Below, piece after piece: positions 9,326-17,302 of a stretch of 43,893 nucleotides of DNA (its first letter is position 1; the number at the start of each line of letters is the position of its first letter). Source of the stretch: Candidatus Omnitrophota bacterium (GTDB lineage: Bacteria > Omnitrophota > Gorgyraeia > Gygaellales > Profunditerraquicolaceae); NCBI GenBank assembly GCA_026387355.1, contig JAPLLW010000009.1:401-44293 (forward strand). The letters are read 5' to 3'. The position numbers and the translations under genes were made by a program. Below the pieces are notes generated by a model. It had not been told where the DNA came from. It saw only the letters and a list, made by a program, of their open reading frames with translations, and made no database searches.

Positions 9326-9848
9326 GAATAAGTTTCTAATTAAAACTGAACTGAAGAAAACATTACAACATCTTTACCCCAAGCGGATTGATATATTAAT
9401 ATTGATTATAGCTTCCGCTGTATTGCTGTTTATCGGTCTACGTCTGCCTGTCCTTACCGTTCGTAAATTATGGGAGAGCAATACATTTTCTATCATATCG
9501 GGGGTAATAAATCTCTGGGAGGGGAAGAATTATATTCTTGCTTTTATTATTTTTTTCTTCTCCGTTATCTTTCCGATTGTAAAATTAGTAACACTCTTAT
9601 TGATTTGGTCTGTAAAGTTAATGGACCATCAAAGAAAATGGCTTCTGCGGGGTTTAGGTTTTTTGGGGAAATGGTCAATGTTGGATGTTTTTGTGATAGC
9701 TATTATTATTGTGTCCGTAAAATTGGGCGCCCTGGCAAGCGCCAAGACCGAAATAGGGATTTATTACTTCGGGGCATCGATTCTTTTGGCCATGCTTGTT
9801 ACCAACTTAGAGAGTAATTTAGTAAATCGTCCGGACAAGTCACAATAG
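9318..9848 (+). CDS. PqiA-like (paraquat-inducible protein A family) membrane protein
   Basis: A 176-residue integral membrane protein with four hydrophobic segments (about residues 26-46, 70-95, 115-135 and 145-160). The segment LGKWSMLDVFVIA, followed by a hydrophobic stretch and a glycine-rich turn, is the hallmark of the PqiA domain. PqiA family members act with MCE proteins in lipid traffic across the envelope, but no MCE gene is visible here and there is a single PqiA domain instead of two. It starts 8 nt inside the branching-enzyme gene, so it closes the glycan/lipid operon. Confidence 0.72.
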   Translation: MYKNKFLIKTELKKTLQHLYPKRIDILILIIASAVLLFIGLRLPVLTVRKLWESNTFSIISGVINLWEGKNYILAFIIFFFSVIFPIVKLVTLLLIWSVKLMDHQRKWLLRGLGFLGKWSMLDVFVIAIIIVSVKLGALASAKTEIGIYYFGASILLAMLVTNLESNLVNRPDKSQ

Positions 9849-9870
9849 AAGTAGCGTAATTAATAATACG

Positions 9871-10338
9871 ATGAGAGAAATAGAAAAAGCTTTAAAAGTT
9901 ATGAAAGTGAAGGAATTTGTTCAAGTAGCTACGGCTAATAAGGTAGGAAAGCCAAATTCCGCTCCGAAATTATTATTAAAGATAGATGGTGTGATAATTT
10001 ATTTTATCGATTACAGTATAGGTAAAACCGCTGAGAATCTAAGGGTTAATCCAGAGGTTTCTTTATCGTTTATTGATATCAATTCTCTTTTTGGATATAG
10101 GTTGAACGGCAAGGTAGAAATCATTGAAAAAGGCAAGATTTATGATAAATGCCTAAAAGAGTTACGGGAAAAGGAGATTGGGCTTTCTGTGGAGCGTATC
10201 GTCAAAGGAGTGCAGGATGGTATGGCGCATAAAGATTTTGAGTCGGAAATGCCTGAACGTTTTCTAATATATAAGGTTAAAATAGAAGAAGGTTGTGAAA
10301 TAACCCCTCGTGGTGTAATAAAACGGGAAAATAGCTGA
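9871..10338 (+). CDS. Pyridoxamine 5'-phosphate oxidase-like FMN-binding protein
   Basis: A 155-residue split-barrel flavoprotein of the PNPOx-like superfamily. Visible features are the N-terminal helix followed by FVQVATANKVGKPNSAPK, then IDYSIGKTAENLRVNPEVSLSF, the typical SxGKTAxNLRxNPxVSL pattern of this group, and a strand with GYRLNGKVEII. Such proteins bind FMN or related cofactors and their substrates are usually unknown. It lies 22 nt after the PqiA-like gene with no obvious terminator between, so it may be the tail of the same transcript. No partner gene suggests a specific reaction. Confidence 0.75.
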   Translation: MREIEKALKVMKVKEFVQVATANKVGKPNSAPKLLLKIDGVIIYFIDYSIGKTAENLRVNPEVSLSFIDINSLFGYRLNGKVEIIEKGKIYDKCLKELREKEIGLSVERIVKGVQDGMAHKDFESEMPERFLIYKVKIEEGCEITPRGVIKRENS

Positions 10339-10396
10339 TAGTATTAGGTAAATCTTCTTAAAGGGATGGACTTAACCGTTCAGCCATTTTTGTTTG

Positions 10397-10416
10397 TGCC
10401 CAAAATGTGCCCATCC
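10397..10416 (+). repeat. Direct repeat copy 1 flanking the permease gene
   Basis: The sequence tgcccaaaatgtgcccatcc recurs at 11948-11967 with one mismatch (19 of 20). Each copy also contains an internal near-repeat of TGCCCA. The two copies bracket the amino-acid permease gene on either side. Confidence 0.7.
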
Positions 10417-10484
10417 AAGTGAAAAGCATCGGGTAACAAAGGGGATAATTGGGTAACATTCAGATTTTCGAAGGGTAGAAGTTA

Positions 10485-11867
10485 ATGGAAAGAAAAAAAG
10501 TACTTGGGTTTTGGGATCTTACGTTATTTTCGTTTTGCGCGATTTTTGGCGTAGAGGCCATAGCAACTTCAGCTGCTATCGGGCCATCGGCGATATCCTG
10601 GTGGTTTATATGTATTGTCGGATATTTTCTCCCCTTTGGTTTGATTGCTGCTGAATTAGGCTCAACTTACCCTGAACAAGGAGGTATTTATATCTGGATC
10701 AAAAGAGGTTTGGGGAAAAAATGGGCAGCGCGAAGCACTTGGTATTACTGGGTTAGCCTGCCTTTGTGGGTGCCTGCAATATATATTGCGATCGCAGAAA
10801 TCATCGGGCATATGTTTTTTCCGAATATGAGTCTTTGGACGCAAATATTAATTGGGATTATAATGATATGGGTGGCTGTTTTAATCAATCTGTGTCCGCT
10901 TAAGGTTTCAAAATGGGTGCCTAACTTTGGTACGATTACAAGGCTTGCGGTGATAGTCGGGATGCTTGTTACAGCTGTAATATATTTTCTAAAGAATGGA
11001 AGATTTGCAAACGAAATCAATATGTCGAATATCATGCCGAATTTAAACGCGGCCATTGTATTTATTCCGATAATTATATACAACCTGGAAGGCTGCGAGC
11101 TTATATCCGCAGCTTCCGGGGAGATGAAGAATCCTGCGCGCGATATCCCGAAAGCAGTTATTTTATCTGCTATTGCGATAGCATCACTATATTTGATTAC
11201 AACATTTGCGGTTTGGGTCGTTATCCCAATCTCTGAAATAAATGTTGCCAGCGGAATACTCCAGGTATTTACAATTACATTTAGTGGCCACTGGATGCAG
11301 CGGGTTATCACTCTGGTTCTGGGTTTTCTTATATCATCTACCCTTTTTGCGGAAATAGTCGCATGGAACCTAGGAATGAATCGAACAGTTGCCGAAGCTG
11401 CTAACAACGGTGAATTACCCAAGACATTAGGAAAGATGACTAAAAATATGGCACCCATTGGCGCTTCTATTGTATCGGGGATTATTTCTACCATTGTGAT
11501 CATTGTTTATGGATTTATCGCCAAGAACGCAGGAGAGCTATTTTGGCACGTCGTTTCTTTTAGTTTAGTCGTCGGTTTGTTTTCGTATTTGATGCTTTTC
11601 CCAAGTTTTATTATTTCAAGAATTAAAGACAGAGAGGTTAAGCGGCCTTATCGCGTGCCTGGCCCGGATTGGTTTGCGATACTTCTGGCGGTTATGGCAG
11701 AAGTATTTATTTTGGTAGCGTTATTGGTGTTGATAATACAGCCAGGGCATGATTTCATGAGGTCTGCTTTACCGATCATTATTGGAGTTCTGGTAACCGT
11801 TATTGCCGGAGAAATTCTGGTAACTCATTCATCCAGAGCCTCTGAATTACGCAATAAATGTGGTTGA
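10485..11867 (+). CDS. APC superfamily amino-acid permease
   Basis: A 460-residue secondary transporter with about 12 hydrophobic segments. The N-terminus (LGFWDLTLFSFCAIFGVEAIATSA) is the TM1 region of amino acid/polyamine/organocation (APC) permeases, where the substrate backbone is bound. YPEQGGIYIWIKRGLGKKW follows TM2, and NLEGCELISAASGEMKNPARDIPKA matches the conserved TM6-TM7 segment; KRPYRVPG is typical near the C-terminus. The closest recognisable subgroup is the glutamate/GABA-antiporter-like one, but the substrate cannot be read from sequence. It stands alone between 20 bp direct repeats, with intergenic DNA on both sides, which suggests separate acquisition. Confidence 0.85.
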   Translation: MERKKVLGFWDLTLFSFCAIFGVEAIATSAAIGPSAISWWFICIVGYFLPFGLIAAELGSTYPEQGGIYIWIKRGLGKKWAARSTWYYWVSLPLWVPAIYIAIAEIIGHMFFPNMSLWTQILIGIIMIWVAVLINLCPLKVSKWVPNFGTITRLAVIVGMLVTAVIYFLKNGRFANEINMSNIMPNLNAAIVFIPIIIYNLEGCELISAASGEMKNPARDIPKAVILSAIAIASLYLITTFAVWVVIPISEINVASGILQVFTITFSGHWMQRVITLVLGFLISSTLFAEIVAWNLGMNRTVAEAANNGELPKTLGKMTKNMAPIGASIVSGIISTIVIIVYGFIAKNAGELFWHVVSFSLVVGLFSYLMLFPSFIISRIKDREVKRPYRVPGPDWFAILLAVMAEVFILVALLVLIIQPGHDFMRSALPIIIGVLVTVIAGEILVTHSSRASELRNKCG

Positions 11868-11947
11868 CAAAGATAAAATACTAAATAAATTGCAAAAAAA
11901 GTTTTTATTAAGATTTTCGAATGGTTAATGAACTAAGCGAATTCTTC

Positions 11948-11967
11948 TGCCCAAATTGTGCCCATCC
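11948..11967 (+). repeat. Direct repeat copy 2 flanking the permease gene
   Basis: The sequence tgcccaaattgtgcccatcc is the second copy of the 20 bp repeat at 10397-10416, with one substitution. It lies 80 nt after the permease stop codon. Confidence 0.7.
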
Positions 11968-12027
11968 TATACAGAAATAACACTAAACAAACCATAGCAA
12001 AACTAAACAGCCGGACACCATAACTCA

Positions 12028-12055
12028 TTGACAATACAACCGTTAGTTATATAAT
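12028..12055 (+). promoter_or_regulatory. Sigma-70 type promoter for the secreted-protein gene
   Basis: A perfect -35 box TTGACA at 12028-12033 and a perfect -10 box TATAAT at 12050-12055 are separated by 16 nt. Transcription would start near 12062 and give a leader of about 140 nt before the ATG at 12203. Confidence 0.7.
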
Positions 12056-12202
12056 GTTTTGTAACGACGAGAGTTAGGGAAATATGCTCGGCAGATTCAC
12101 TGCTTCTGCGTTTGTTTTTTAAGCACAAATTGGTCATTTGACCTTGTAGTAGATTAAATATTACTTAAGGCAAATTAAGATATCGGAGGATTTGGAAGTT
12201 TT

Positions 12203-12799
12203 ATGTTTAAGAAATTATACTTAAGTCTAATCCCGGCAATCTTATTTTTCGTATCTTTAGCTTTTGCCGCAGACGAAACCCTTACCATTACCACCTACTA
12301 TCCTTCTCCATATGGTAGTTATAATGAATTAAAAACAAATTACCTCCAGTTTGGAAAAATATCTGTTCCGCCAACCGAAAATGATCCTTGTGTTTTGGAT
12401 GATGAAGGAAAAGTTTCATATAATAGCAAAGAAAAGATGCTGTATTTATGCATTGGTAATTATTGGGTAAGATTAGTAAGGGATTTAAGTCAGGAGGAAG
12501 CAGGGAATAGAATGCTAAAAAAACAGGCAATTCCATCATTTGATTCTGCAAAAGAGGTGTTAAATGTGAAGGGGGATTTTAACGAGCATAAATACGATGA
12601 GTCTATTCTAGAATTAACTAAAGCCATTAATCTCGATCCCAATTATTTTGAAGGTTACAAGAAAAGAGCAGTTTTTTATTATTTCAAGCATGAATACGGT
12701 AATGCTTGGAATGATGTGCATAGTGCGGAGAAGTTGGGAGCTATAATTAGTCAGCGGTTTCTTGAGGATTTGAAGAAAGCATCGAATAGAAAAGATTGA
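12203..12799 (+). CDS. Secreted TPR-tailed protein with a TTYYPSPYGSY motif
   Basis: The first 22-23 residues are a signal peptide ending near AFA/AD. Directly after it comes TLTITTYYPSPYGSYNEL, a motif I associate with many exported Omnitrophota-type proteins. Then a short beta-rich segment with two cysteines follows (about residues 60-95), and residues ~125-195 form a TPR-like tail (YDESILELTKAINLDPNYFEGY). The last ~45 residues resemble the end of the TPR protein at 42387-42890: both have AWNDVH/SWADVH, then a leucine-glycine turn and LKKASxRxK. It has its own consensus promoter, and a GGAGG lies about 16 nt upstream of the ATG. Function is unknown; protein-protein contact at the cell surface is the most one can suggest. 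Confidence 0.7.
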   Translation: MFKKLYLSLIPAILFFVSLAFAADETLTITTYYPSPYGSYNELKTNYLQFGKISVPPTENDPCVLDDEGKVSYNSKEKMLYLCIGNYWVRLVRDLSQEEAGNRMLKKQAIPSFDSAKEVLNVKGDFNEHKYDESILELTKAINLDPNYFEGYKKRAVFYYFKHEYGNAWNDVHSAEKLGAIISQRFLEDLKKASNRKD

Positions 12800-12945
12800 T
12801 TATCTATTTAATTTTACGTCCTAAGTGATGAATACTTTTGATTAAAGTTTGGTCGGTGTATTCCCCCGCCTCTTTGATTTTTTGTATTTTTGTTTTTAGT
12901 CCAGTGCAACATTCCTAAACTTATGTTAATTAAGATGACTACCGA

Positions 12946-13806
12946 ATGAAGAAAATAATTGTTGTGTTTGCATTAGTCGTGTCTTTAGTTACCTCGGGTT
13001 GCGCTACTTTTCCGGGTAATCAGCTGCCAAAACAAGCAGTTAAGCTTCAGATTATGAAAGAAGCTTGTTTAGTCTCTGAGAATGTTTATTTTGATGAATT
13101 AACAGCTAATATTTTTCCAACTCCGCAGACGCCAAATATGGGAACACCGATAGAATATTTCGCTCCGTATTTGAGACAAGTTATTGTTGATGCGAGAGGT
13201 TCATTTATTTCTGTTTTCCAGGAAGCTGTGGATGCGCGAATGGCAATATTTAACGCGCTATCAAACCATGAAAAGAGAGTTTTGATATGCGGTAGCGCTA
13301 GGTACACTAAAGAAAAAATCGGAGGGGTGGTGAGGGAATCGGTTAGTTATGAAGATCTTACCGGAGATATGCCAATAGAGAAAGTAGTGGCTCTTTATAA
13401 ATCGTGGGTGGTTGCTGCAGAATCAACCGTATTGGCGAATAAAATGAGGTCAGATATAAAATTTCGCGAAGAAATACTAGCTTCCGGGGATGTATGGTTT
13501 GATTGTAAGACTTCTGTTGTGGAGGGAAATTCTTCTACTTGCTTTCTGGAAGGCCTCTTGTGCGTCTTAAGCGGTTCAATAATACCCGCTCATCATAGAA
13601 AAGACATCAATGTAAAGATTTCAATTTATACTATAAATGGGAAGATACATGAGTATGAATATAGGGATAGCTATAATTCAATTGTCTGGTTACTGTTTTT
13701 GCCTATTGGGCTAGTTCAGAATCCAGTTAGAATAATTAATTCAGTCATAAACAATATGGCAATCACGGCACTGCTTGATTATCAGAAAGATCAAGGTAAG
13801 GAGTAG
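12946..13806 (+). CDS. Hypothetical lipoprotein
   Basis: The N-terminus MKKIIVVFALVVSLVTSGC is a lipoprotein signal with the lipobox cysteine at residue 19, so the mature protein should be lipid-anchored. The remaining ~265 residues give no family I recognise. Visible features are a segment with DVWFDCKTSVVEGNSSTCFLEG carrying two cysteines (a possible disulfide), followed by a hydrophobic stretch (GLLCVLSGSIIP) and a second hydrophobic stretch near VWLLFLPIGLV. It lies between the TPR-tailed secreted protein and the radical SAM operon; 146 nt and 34 nt separate it from them. No function is proposed. Confidence 0.7.
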   Translation: MKKIIVVFALVVSLVTSGCATFPGNQLPKQAVKLQIMKEACLVSENVYFDELTANIFPTPQTPNMGTPIEYFAPYLRQVIVDARGSFISVFQEAVDARMAIFNALSNHEKRVLICGSARYTKEKIGGVVRESVSYEDLTGDMPIEKVVALYKSWVVAAESTVLANKMRSDIKFREEILASGDVWFDCKTSVVEGNSSTCFLEGLLCVLSGSIIPAHHRKDINVKISIYTINGKIHEYEYRDSYNSIVWLLFLPIGLVQNPVRIINSVINNMAITALLDYQKDQGKE

Positions 13807-13840
13807 CCTAGGTGATTTTTGTTGGTGAAACTGGTGGCGA

Positions 13841-14746
13841 ATGATGAGAAAACTAGATATAAAAATAGGCTACCGATGTAATAATTTCTGTCTTCATTGT
13901 GTCCAGGGAGATAAGCGTAAGAAATTTCCCAAAAGACCGATTAGAGATGTTTTACGTGAATTAGCCATAGCCAGGCATGAATGCGATGCGGTTGTCTTTA
14001 CCGGAGGGGAACCTACTCTCCATCCAAATTTCTTAAGTTTTGTAAAATTCGCAAAAAGATTGAACTACGCAGAGATACAAATACAAACCAATGGTAGAAT
14101 GTTCTCTAGCGTTGATTTCACTGAAAAATGCATAAAAGCGGGTGCAAATCATTTCGCTCCGTCGCTACATGGGCACAATAGCGATCTTCACGACTTTCTG
14201 ACTCATTCACCGGGAAGTTTTGCTCAGGTCTGCCAGGGGATAAGAAATATTAGGAAATATACAAAAAACATCATTTCTAATACAGTGATCAGCCGGTTTA
14301 ACTATCGTTATCTTCCTGAAATAGTGAAATTGCTTGTTGGTTTAAGAGTTGATCAAATACAACTTGCATATGTGCACATTACAGGAACTGCTTTAAAAAA
14401 TAAAGATACCATCCCGGAAAAGAAGTCAATTATTATGCCATATGTAAAGAAAGCGATACGTTTGGGGAAGGCGTCGGGGAAGAGGATGTGCACTGAGGCC
14501 ATTCCTTATTGTTTTATGGCTGGATATGAAAAATATATTGCAGAAGCTTTTATTCCTCCTACGAAGATGGTAGAACAATCATTTACCGTAGATAAATATG
14601 AAGAGTTTAGGGTAACTAAGGGTAAATCTAAAGGCCCCCATTGTAAAGATTGTATCTATTTTGTTAAGTGCGAAGGCCCATGGAGGGAATACCCTCTGAT
14701 TTTTGGCTGGGATGAATTTAAGCCGGTGCAAAAGAAGTTGAAATAA
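13841..14746 (+). CDS. Radical SAM protein with an auxiliary cysteine cluster
   Basis: A 301-residue radical S-adenosylmethionine enzyme. The CX3CX2C motif binding the catalytic [4Fe-4S] cluster is Cys13, Cys17 and Cys20 (CNNFCLHC), and the SAM-binding GGEP is at residues 55-58. Near the C-terminus Cys268, Cys271 and Cys277 (CKDC...KC) form a short auxiliary cluster site reminiscent of, but smaller than, a SPASM domain. This layout is common in enzymes that modify peptides or small cofactors. It is followed after 15 nt by a DUF483-like protein and then a TPR protein with no gap, so the three form an operon. A second ATG at 13844 is an equally possible start. Substrate unknown. Confidence 0.85.
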   Translation: MMRKLDIKIGYRCNNFCLHCVQGDKRKKFPKRPIRDVLRELAIARHECDAVVFTGGEPTLHPNFLSFVKFAKRLNYAEIQIQTNGRMFSSVDFTEKCIKAGANHFAPSLHGHNSDLHDFLTHSPGSFAQVCQGIRNIRKYTKNIISNTVISRFNYRYLPEIVKLLVGLRVDQIQLAYVHITGTALKNKDTIPEKKSIIMPYVKKAIRLGKASGKRMCTEAIPYCFMAGYEKYIAEAFIPPTKMVEQSFTVDKYEEFRVTKGKSKGPHCKDCIYFVKCEGPWREYPLIFGWDEFKPVQKKLK

Positions 14747-14761
14747 ATAAACTCGTAAATT

Positions 14762-15730
14762 ATGGACAAACTTTTATTTTCCAATTATAAGCCAGAAAGC
14801 TTCTGTCGGGAATTTGTAGAAATAAAAGGCAATTCTATGCAGTTGGCAATGTACATGTCTTTAGTTTTAGGATTTAAGCCTTTAATGGACGACTGGATCC
14901 CGGTTAAAAAGTTAGCGGAATTCAGAAAAGCCTGCCATAAGTATAAAATTTATATGCGGGAAGACGTTGTATTTGATCATCGCAAGAAAAACGAAATTAA
15001 ATCAAATGTTTTAGGAAAAGATTGTCTGACTACTACCTGTGCCCAGGGCCTTCCTTTCAAGGAAGGTGCCGGCGGGTTTCTGCATATATTTTTGTCAAAG
15101 GATAAAAACATACTTAAGAAAGGAGTATGGTACCCGCTGGTAATTAAAAATAGGGTTATTTTTCAGCCAAGGATTGATAATTTAAAATACGGATATGTTT
15201 TAGGATATCCGGATTGTTGTGTTAAGTTCTTCAGTAAATTCAATAACTGGAAAAAATACAGCTTTTTATACGAAGCATATAAGAATACAAGAAATAAGCC
15301 ATCGTTTCTGTGCAACCCTTTTCTAAAAGCCACAAGTTTTTCTTATATCTTCCATATGCCTTGCAGCTATAGCTGTAAAAACACAATTAGTTTAGTAAAT
15401 AATTTACGAAAAGAAATTAAAAAGAAAGAGCCGTATTTTGTAGCATTAACCGATAGTTATCTTAAGTCTGTGTTTTTAGTTTTTTACGAGGATAAAAGCT
15501 ATTGTTTTGACGGAGATTTAAAAGATGATTTGTTAAGATACCGTACCGCGTACTATACTTTTCCAGGTAAAACAAAAGATATCTATGGGAAGAATCTTAA
15601 AAAAGCGGATTCGCTTAAATTGGAATCCAGAAAGCTCATTTTGTATCACAGGAATAAGGTCAATGAGATTATTGATGTGCCTATGAATAGCACTGCTCCA
15701 GAATTTCCGTTTTTGATTAAGTTTTCATAG
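14762..15730 (+). CDS. DUF483-like cysteine-motif protein
   Basis: A 322-residue soluble protein. The recognisable part is GYPDCC (Cys152, Cys153), followed ~45 residues later by FHMPCSYSC (Cys201, Cys205). That paired-cysteine pattern is what I associate with the DUF483 family, whose function is not known to me. A further pair occurs in CLTTTC (about residues 88-93). Six conserved-looking cysteines could bind a metal or cluster, or be substrates of redox chemistry. It starts 15 nt after the radical SAM gene and its stop lies 1 nt before the next ATG, so it is very probably made together with both neighbours. The family call is from memory and could be wrong. Confidence 0.6.
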   Translation: MDKLLFSNYKPESFCREFVEIKGNSMQLAMYMSLVLGFKPLMDDWIPVKKLAEFRKACHKYKIYMREDVVFDHRKKNEIKSNVLGKDCLTTTCAQGLPFKEGAGGFLHIFLSKDKNILKKGVWYPLVIKNRVIFQPRIDNLKYGYVLGYPDCCVKFFSKFNNWKKYSFLYEAYKNTRNKPSFLCNPFLKATSFSYIFHMPCSYSCKNTISLVNNLRKEIKKKEPYFVALTDSYLKSVFLVFYEDKSYCFDGDLKDDLLRYRTAYYTFPGKTKDIYGKNLKKADSLKLESRKLILYHRNKVNEIIDVPMNSTAPEFPFLIKFS

Positions 15731-15731
15731 A

Positions 15732-16226
15732 ATGAAGAATAATCTATTAGAAATAAGAAAAGAATTTTATTTGATGACAGGAATCATGCCTATCCATGCA
15801 ACTAACTATTTAGAAAATAAGGCAATCCGTAAAGATATGATTTTTGAGCGATTAGCTGAGCAAACATTTGATAACCATAAAATGTTAAATGTTTTAATTA
15901 AGAAAATAAAGATATGGCTATCGCTTGATCAATCAGAGTTTACCAATTGTTTAGCTGGATATATATATTATTTAAATGAAGATTTTGAAAACGCCAAAAG
16001 ATATTTTTTAAGAGCAATTGAGCGAAACCCTAGTAATCTAGATAATTGGTTTGATTTGGCTTTTAGTTTGTATCATTCAGAAGAGCGAGAGCAAAAATTA
16101 GCTAAAGATATCCTTTTTAACTTTGATTTGTTTATTAAGCGATTTAGTAATCAAAAAGACAAACATAAGAGCATTTCTATTGTTCAGCTAACAAAGTTTG
16201 CCATGGTTTGCCATTGTAAAATGTAG
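15732..16226 (+). CDS. TPR-like protein of the radical SAM operon
   Basis: A 164-residue protein with no signal peptide. The middle (about residues 70-115) has a tetratricopeptide-like pair of helices: AGYIYYLNEDFENAKRYFLRAIERNPSNLDNWFDLAFSLY. The N-terminal 65 residues are not recognised. The C-terminus ends with two cysteines in MVCHCKM. The ATG begins 1 nt after the stop of the DUF483-like gene, so it is translationally coupled to it. TPR proteins usually present partner proteins, so it may act as an adaptor for the two upstream proteins; this is inference from position only. Confidence 0.65.
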   Translation: MKNNLLEIRKEFYLMTGIMPIHATNYLENKAIRKDMIFERLAEQTFDNHKMLNVLIKKIKIWLSLDQSEFTNCLAGYIYYLNEDFENAKRYFLRAIERNPSNLDNWFDLAFSLYHSEEREQKLAKDILFNFDLFIKRFSNQKDKHKSISIVQLTKFAMVCHCKM

Positions 16227-16249
16227 CTTCAATTGAAGGGTTTAGATAG

Positions 16250-16310
16250 TTGTCAAAATAAGCACCATGAAAAATCAGGCGAAGCGAATATGCGCGGGCC
16301 GTTTTGACAA
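16250..16310. repeat. 9 bp inverted repeat with a 43 nt spacer
   Basis: TTGTCAAAA at 16250-16258 is the exact inverse of TTTTGACAA at 16302-16310. There is no T-run directly after it, so it is not a clear terminator. It lies between the TPR gene and a small membrane-protein gene. Confidence 0.4.
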
Positions 16311-16350
16311 GTAGAGATTAAAAAATAAAGGGGCAGCTAAGTCAGGGTGG

Positions 16351-16815
16351 ATGGAAAAGAAAAGGTCAAAAGGAATTATTATTTTTAGTATTTTAATCTG
16401 TTCGTACGCATTATGGGATTTGAATACCTATTCCGATTTTAGGCACTATGCTTTTTTGTTCCAGCCTTTGCCGGAAAGAATAATTTTAGTCCGCTATTTC
16501 TTTTCTATTTTCTTAAGAATCGTTCTGGTTATCACAGGCATAGGTATTTTGTTTTTAAATGAATACTTTCGAAGAATAATATTATTTATTAGTTTTTTCA
16601 CTGTTGCAACCATTTATTGGAAGCATCCTGTGATTTGTTTTAAAAATATTGTAATGAATCTGGTAGCGCGAGGAGCATTTACATCTGACGTAACATTGAC
16701 GCCTGATACGGTAATATGGATATTGATTGTGATTAATTATATTATTGATATCAGTTTTGCTCTGTGCTTAATATATTTTTTTACACGTCCTCAGGTAAAG
16801 GAGCAATTCAAGTGA
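16351..16815 (+). CDS. Hypothetical four-helix membrane protein
   Basis: A 154-residue protein with about four hydrophobic segments (residues ~8-22, 45-65, 72-90 and 120-145) and short charged loops. It belongs to no family I recognise. The next gene encodes another small membrane protein of similar size, and the two may form a pair. The start at 16351 is preceded by AGGGTGG rather than a strong ribosome binding site, so the start is somewhat uncertain. No catalytic motif is visible. Confidence 0.6.
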   Translation: MEKKRSKGIIIFSILICSYALWDLNTYSDFRHYAFLFQPLPERIILVRYFFSIFLRIVLVITGIGILFLNEYFRRIILFISFFTVATIYWKHPVICFKNIVMNLVARGAFTSDVTLTPDTVIWILIVINYIIDISFALCLIYFFTRPQVKEQFK

Positions 16816-16872
16816 TTTTTAGTAGTGAAACTTGTGGTTAAATCAATTTAACAAAAAAAGAAAGGAGAGACA

Positions 16873-17226
16873 ATGATAAGCGAAAAAACAACAATTATAT
16901 TTATTAGGAGCGCAGCCATACTTGCTTTTATTGCTGGGTTAGTAACATTATTAATTATTTTTACAGGTAAGTTCGGGTTCAATATGTACAATCTGTTAGA
17001 TGTTTTTCTTTTTTGGGGTTTGAGCTTCGGGATACTTAAAAAAAGCAGAACTTGTGCCATCATAGTGTTGGTGTATCATTTATTAAACAGAATAGATATG
17101 TTTAGGAGGACGCAAAGTTTATCGATCTCGTTTGGTTTGGTTTCAATTATTGCTATTGTTATATATTTCTTGGGTATATTAGGAACATTTGCATACCATA
17201 AGAAGTTGAAATTGCAAAATAAATAA
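16873..17226 (+). CDS. Hypothetical small membrane protein
   Basis: A 117-residue protein with four hydrophobic segments (about residues 10-30, 38-52, 60-72 and 88-108) and a basic C-terminus. A strong ribosome binding site, AAAGGAGAG, lies 5 nt before the ATG and makes the start secure. No family is recognised. It follows the four-helix membrane protein by 57 nt and precedes the exported Ntn hydrolase gene. Confidence 0.65.
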   Translation: MISEKTTIIFIRSAAILAFIAGLVTLLIIFTGKFGFNMYNLLDVFLFWGLSFGILKKSRTCAIIVLVYHLLNRIDMFRRTQSLSISFGLVSIIAIVIYFLGILGTFAYHKKLKLQNK

Positions 17227-17302
17227 TCACCTAAATAAATAGTTATCCTTCAACAAGGTGGTAATTGGTCTTGAAGGCAGTAAAGGGCCAAAAGGAGGGG
17301 AT

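Larger units (their letters stand above)
11868..12202. other. 335 bp intergenic region with repeat copy and promoter
   Basis: No coding frame is supported here. It contains the second permease-flanking repeat (11948-11967) and a consensus promoter (12028-12055) that leads into the secreted-protein gene at 12203, leaving a leader of about 140 nt. I see no clear riboswitch fold in that leader. Confidence 0.6.

Noticed and set aside
10363-10386. A real tRNA gene on the minus strand
   Set aside because: Only a D-arm-like stretch is visible; anticodon arm, T-arm and acceptor pairing are missing.
10745-11503. 252-residue open frame on the minus strand
   Set aside because: It lies fully antisense to the APC permease. 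Such long shadows are common opposite hydrophobic membrane-protein genes, and the product shows no domain.
16268-16315. 15-codon micro-ORF inside the 9 bp inverted repeat
   Set aside because: No ribosome binding site and no reason beyond chance; too short to support.
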